From assembly GCF_015207665.1 (NCBI RefSeq), contig NZ_JADEWL010000026.1:1-61133 (forward strand): DNA of 61,133 nt, given 5' to 3'. The DNA is from Plectonema cf. radiosum LEGE 06105. GTDB taxonomy: Bacteria > Cyanobacteriota > Cyanobacteriia > Cyanobacteriales > Nostocaceae. The position numbers were made by a program, and so were the translations under genes. Numbering within the stretch: position 1 is the first letter of the stretch; every line of letters begins with the position of its first letter. The notes beneath the pieces were generated by a model that was given only the letters and a program-made list of their open reading frames with translations, was not told where the DNA came from and made no database searches. This document shows positions 58,701 through 61,133 of the stretch, piece by piece.

Positions 58701-61133
58701 GGAGAAAATATTTCCGCAACATGATCGACAAAATTGATGGAGGTTTTTTGAATGCAAATCTCCGAAGCCGCAAATGGTAGCGTTTCCCAGATCCAATGCA
58801 AGCGATTGACAATGCCACGAACCTTACCGAGAACCGCTTTGGGTTTTCCGGTAGAACCGGACGTATAGATTGCGTATGCCAAGTCATCGGGTGTTGTTTG
58901 AAGATTTAAATTTTCAACGCTTTCTCTAGCAATGGCATCCCTATCCCTATCTAGACAAACGATATGGGCGTTTTGAGAAGAAATCTTTTCAGTCAGAGAC
59001 TCCTGAGTCAACAGGGTACGCACATTGGAATTTTCTAGCATGAACGACAATCGTTCTTGCGGATAGTTCGGATCTAACGGCACATATACGCCATTAGCTT
59101 TGAGAACAGCCAGCAAGCTCACCACCTGCTCCAAGGATGGCTCAAAACATATTCCCACCAGCACTCCCGAACCAACTCCGAGAGACTGTAAATAATGTGC
59201 CAGTTGATTTGCCCATTGGTTCAACTGTCGATAGGTCAGTTGTTGGTTTTCAAATACCACTGCCACTGCATCTGGAGTTTTCTCTACCTGGGCTTCAAAT
59301 AATTCGTGGATACATAGGAGGGGATATTCTACTTCTGTATTATTCCATTCCCACAGTAATTGATGCTGGTCAGATTCAGTTAATAGTGGTAACTCTGACA
59401 AACGCTGTTGTGGATTAGCAATAATTCCAGATAACAACGTTTGCAAATGACTCACCATTCGTTGTATAGAACTTTCCTCAAATAAATCAGTATTGTATTC
59501 TAAGCTTCCAACCAACCCCGACTCAGTTTCTGTCATATATAGGGTTAAATCAAACTTAGAAGTATCATTATCGCCTTCCAAGGGAGTTAAAGTTAAACCA
59601 GGCAACTCTAAAGCCGACATTGGAGCATTCTGAAGTACAAACATCACTTGAAACAATGGTGCATAACTTAAATCTCGCTGTGGTTGTAGTCGCTCAACTA
59701 ACAACTCAAAAGGCAAATCCTGATGTGCATAAGCTCCTAGTGCTACCTCTCGTACCCGTTTTAATAGTTCTTCAAAACTGGGGTTTCCTGCTAAGTTAGT
59801 TCTCAACACCAGGGTATTGACAAAAAATCCAATTAACCCCTCAATTTCTGCTCGATTACGGTTAGCAATCGGCGAACCAACCACAATATCTTCTTGCGCT
59901 GTATAACGCCATAGCAGTGTTTGGAATCCTGCTAACAGGGTCATAAATAATGTAGTTCCCTGCTGCTGACTTAACTTATTTAAAGCTACAGATAATTCTT
60001 TTGATAATTTAAATGAGTAGGTCGCACCACGGTAAGTTTGAATTGCTGGTCTTGGGTGGTCTGTGGGTAATTCTAATACTTTTGGTGCGTTCTCTAATTG
60101 CTTGAGCCAATAAGATATTTGGGTTTCAAGTACTTCTCCTTGCAGCCATTGTCGTTGCCAAGCTGCAAAGTCTACATACTGTACTGGTAGTTCTGGGTAG
60201 GAGATGGGTTCTTCATTACAGAAGTTAGAATAAAGTGAAGAAAATTCTTCTACTAATACACCAACTGACCAACCGTCCGAGACGATGTGGTGCATTGTCA
60301 GTAGTACGATGTGTTCTTGTTCACTAAGACGTAATAGTTTTACTCTCAGTAAATGGTCGCTGCTGATGTCAAAGGGTTGTTGTGCTTCTTGTCTAATATT
60401 ATGTTTAATTTCAGCTTCTTGTTGGGAAGCACTCAAGGAACTGATATCTAGTATTGATAATCTTAGGGGCAAATCTTCCGAGATTACAGCTACCGCTTGC
60501 CCTTCTACTGAAAGGAAATTGCTTCTAAGGGCTTCATGACGGCGTACAATTTCGTTGAAGCTTCGTTCTAATGCATTGTGATTTAATTCTCCCTGTAGCC
60601 TCACAGCCGCAGGAATATTGTAGAAGGAACTATTTGGTTGCAGTTGGGCTAAAAACCACAGTCGTTGTTGGGCAAATGATAGTGGTAATTGTTGCGAGCG
60701 TGGAATCTGCTCAATACTCGTCGCTTCAACTGCTGAATCTAAGTTAATCGCTTTCTCAATTTCTTTTGCTAATCCTGCTATTGTTGGTTTTTCAAATAAG
60801 TAACGTAAAGGCAACTCTACTTGGAATACTTGCCGGATTTGAGAAATCACACGAGTTGCAATTAAGGAATGTCCTCCTAATTCAAAGAAGTTATTATCAA
60901 TACCTACTTTTTCTATAGCAAGTACTTCTGCCCAAATACCTGCTAATAAATTCTCGATTGGTGTGGAGGCAGGGACTATAGATGATACTTGTGTTAGTTC
61001 AGGTATAGGTAGTGCTTTACGGTCAACCTTACCATTTGGTGTTAGTGGCAGTGCCTCCAAGGTGATAAAAGCTCCTGGTACCATGTAGTTCGGTAACTTT
61101 AACTCTAAAAAGCTCCGTAGTTCAGGAATTACC
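55763..61133 (-). CDS. NRPS with adenylation domain split by a PLP decarboxylase (partial at 5' end)
   Basis: The reading frame is open to the right edge, so the true start lies beyond it. Visible order: end of an A domain (LPNYMVPGAF, NGKVDRK), PCP (GGHSLIATR), C (HHIVSDG, about 59330-60650), A N-terminal part (AIYTSGSTGKP, NFVDHVAEIF, NLYGSSE), an inserted PLP-dependent decarboxylase (about 56720-58390), A C-terminal part (IPIGKPISNTQIYILD, GELYVGGDGLAQGYL, YRTGDLARW, GRIDHQVKIRG, NGKVDRK), PCP (GGHSLLLVQ) and a basic tail. The insert has all group II decarboxylase landmarks: GGTTANISAL, MHYSLNKAA, GTTETGEIDP, HVDAAWGG and the PLP-binding Lys in GHKQLY. It resembles PanP-type aspartate 1-decarboxylase. 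Specificity residues read V-D-A-V-F-S-L-A-D-K, beta-alanine-like. Confidence 0.92.
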   Translation of the reverse strand, partial: VIPELRSFLELKLPNYMVPGAFITLEALPLTPNGKVDRKALPIPELTQVSSIVPASTPIENLLAGIWAEVLAIEKVGIDNNFFELGGHSLIATRVISQIRQVFQVELPLRYLFEKPTIAGLAKEIEKAINLDSAVEATSIEQIPRSQQLPLSFAQQRLWFLAQLQPNSSFYNIPAAVRLQGELNHNALERSFNEIVRRHEALRSNFLSVEGQAVAVISEDLPLRLSILDISSLSASQQEAEIKHNIRQEAQQPFDISSDHLLRVKLLRLSEQEHIVLLTMHHIVSDGWSVGVLVEEFSSLYSNFCNEEPISYPELPVQYVDFAAWQRQWLQGEVLETQISYWLKQLENAPKVLELPTDHPRPAIQTYRGATYSFKLSKELSVALNKLSQQQGTTLFMTLLAGFQTLLWRYTAQEDIVVGSPIANRNRAEIEGLIGFFVNTLVLRTNLAGNPSFEELLKRVREVALGAYAHQDLPFELLVERLQPQRDLSYAPLFQVMFVLQNAPMSALELPGLTLTPLEGDNDTSKFDLTLYMTETESGLVGSLEYNTDLFEESSIQRMVSHLQTLLSGIIANPQQRLSELPLLTESDQHQLLWEWNNTEVEYPLLCIHELFEAQVEKTPDAVAVVFENQQLTYRQLNQWANQLAHYLQSLGVGSGVLVGICFEPSLEQVVSLLAVLKANGVYVPLDPNYPQERLSFMLENSNVRTLLTQESLTEKISSQNAHIVCLDRDRDAIARESVENLNLQTTPDDLAYAIYTSGSTGKPKAVLGKVRGIVNRLHWIWETLPFAASEICIQKTSINFVDHVAEIFSPLLKGIPLVVVPDSIRGDVSRLMSLLSDKKITRIVVVPSLLKAMLENAAEQLTKLRYLKYVFCSGEALPIGLAESFHQKLSSARLFNLYGSSEVAADVTFFEVNFWETRQRILQYFKPEVVCNATENQFLGIHHKPFTKPGISPEILATKFQQSELPLYPIKVDDYYDKFSQEVLPYTIDTGSPTYIGHMTSALPDFMHDMSKMISRLNQNLVKIETSKSLIFLEREAIAMLHRLVYECSGEFYEENIQQKNRNLGIITTGGTTANISALLCARNSGLLSKENSGELSKESLYKVLSKKGYDDIVIIGSRLMHYSLNKAASMLGLGTDNIVFIDSNDDEKLDINLLKEKIIECRRNKLYILALVGIAGTTETGEIDPLWEMGDIAQEFGIHFHVDAAWGGATIFSDKHKGKLKGIDKADSITICGHKQLYLPQGISVCLFKDPQMLNFAETTARYQAQRDTFDVGRFTIEGSRSAISLCLHGALHIIGKKGYEILINNGIEKAQYFSRFIEQLEPFELIMEPALNIVNYRYVPEDLRAKATQKSLSDYDIQRINQQNIQIQKEQFEQGLTFVSKTTLMDSSYDKDKEIVVFRAVLSNPNTTATDLQSVLEDQLRIANQIEARNKEKGDNYAAAEYFEAIHLQLADNLKIDMGETLKEYLKKNTIPIGKPISNTQIYILDKYGSLLPPGVTGELYVGGDGLAQGYLNLPELTQEKFIPNPFTKDNDKTKTAAEARLYRTGDLARWLPDGNIEFVGRIDHQVKIRGFRIELGEIEAVVSQHPAVREAVVLVREDKVDFQRIVAYIVAQKEQTLTITELREFLASKLPNYMIPNVLLTLEALPLMPNGKVDRKALPIPDQVRPELEAKYLPPQTEVEKTIANIWQEVLRVEEVGIHDNFFELGGHSLLLVQVHSKLQKIFQQLSLVDIFQYPTINYLTKYLTALQNKQQFVQENTHQNKSHTASMNRRKQARQNHRTTKHKE
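56720..58390 (-). other. Embedded PanP-like aspartate 1-decarboxylase domain
   Basis: About 540 residues inserted between A-domain motif A5 (NLYGSSEVAADVTFFEV) and the PIGKP loop before A6. Domain start features PYTIDTGSPTYIGHMTSALP, LNQNLVKIETSK and LEREAIAMLHRLVY match, from memory, the PanP family that makes beta-alanine from L-aspartate. PLP contacts are intact: His in MHYSLNKAA, Asp in HVDAAWGG (57505-57530) and Lys at 57422-57424 in GHKQLYLPQG. These enzymes usually work as dimers. Confidence 0.85.

Overview
The window looks like chromosomal DNA of a filamentous, probably heterocyst-forming (Nostocales-type) cyanobacterium. The signs are frequent GCGATCGC (HIP1-like) octamers, A+T-rich spacers full of small dispersed hairpin repeats, and typical cyanobacterial families: a COP23 protein, DUF1822, CHAT-NTPase-WD40, trypsin-TPR proteins, a sucrase/ferredoxin-like protein, an MbtH protein and hybrid NRPS/PKS enzymes. 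No tRNA, rRNA or CRISPR array was seen.

Region 1 (1-22.9 kb) is rich in secreted and signalling proteins. It holds a transposase 5' end at the edge, a large DUF4114/Ig-like surface protein, an HtrA-like protease, a COP23 protein, and two large trypsin-TPR proteins (1431 and 1013 aa). It also holds a TPR lipo-/periplasmic protein, a CHAT-nSTAND-WD40 protein (1563 aa) with an intact His/Cys dyad and P-loop, a small Cys-rich exported protein, a DUF1822 protein and a sigma-70-like factor. The sigma factor, DUF1822 and trypsin-TPR genes lie head to tail like an operon. The set resembles predicted NTPase/peptidase conflict or cell-death systems of multicellular bacteria.

Region 2 (23.2-36.8 kb) is a mobile, plasmid- or phage-like block. 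On the minus strand are a winged-HTH protein, a Rha-like protein and a ribbon-helix-helix protein. On the plus strand is a run of about 13 tightly packed or overlapping genes: a frameshifted Sak4/RecA-like ATPase, small membrane proteins, a VirD4/FtsK-like ATPase, a putative L,D-transpeptidase-fold protein, an HNH-like protein and a lysozyme-like protein. A C5-cytosine DNA methyltransferase with its own strong promoter follows, then the decayed C-terminus of a helicase-nuclease protein. No integrase or relaxase was recognised.

Region 3 (36.8-41.2 kb) holds fetB, a frameshifted fetA, remnants of insertion elements, and a penicillin-acylase/AHL-acylase lipoprotein with a strong terminator.

Region 4 (41.6-61.1 kb, all minus strand, running off the right edge) is a hybrid NRPS-PKS cluster. 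In order of transcription it encodes an NRPS ([A]-PCP-C-A-PCP), a PKS (KS-AT-degenerate KR-ACP), a terminal NRPS (C-A-PCP-TE), a cytochrome P450, a sucrase/ferredoxin-like protein, a MATE exporter, a small unknown protein, a broken gene and an MbtH protein. The most striking feature is that the first NRPS adenylation domain is split between motifs A5 and A6 by a complete PLP-dependent decarboxylase resembling PanP-type aspartate 1-decarboxylase. The specificity residues read by eye from this A domain (V-D-A-V-F-S-L-A-D-K) closely match the beta-alanine code. The synthetase therefore appears to carry its own beta-alanine generator inside the domain that activates beta-alanine. The terminal A domain has a similar code (V-D-W-I-I-S-L-A-N-K), and its thioesterase uses Cys in place of Ser.
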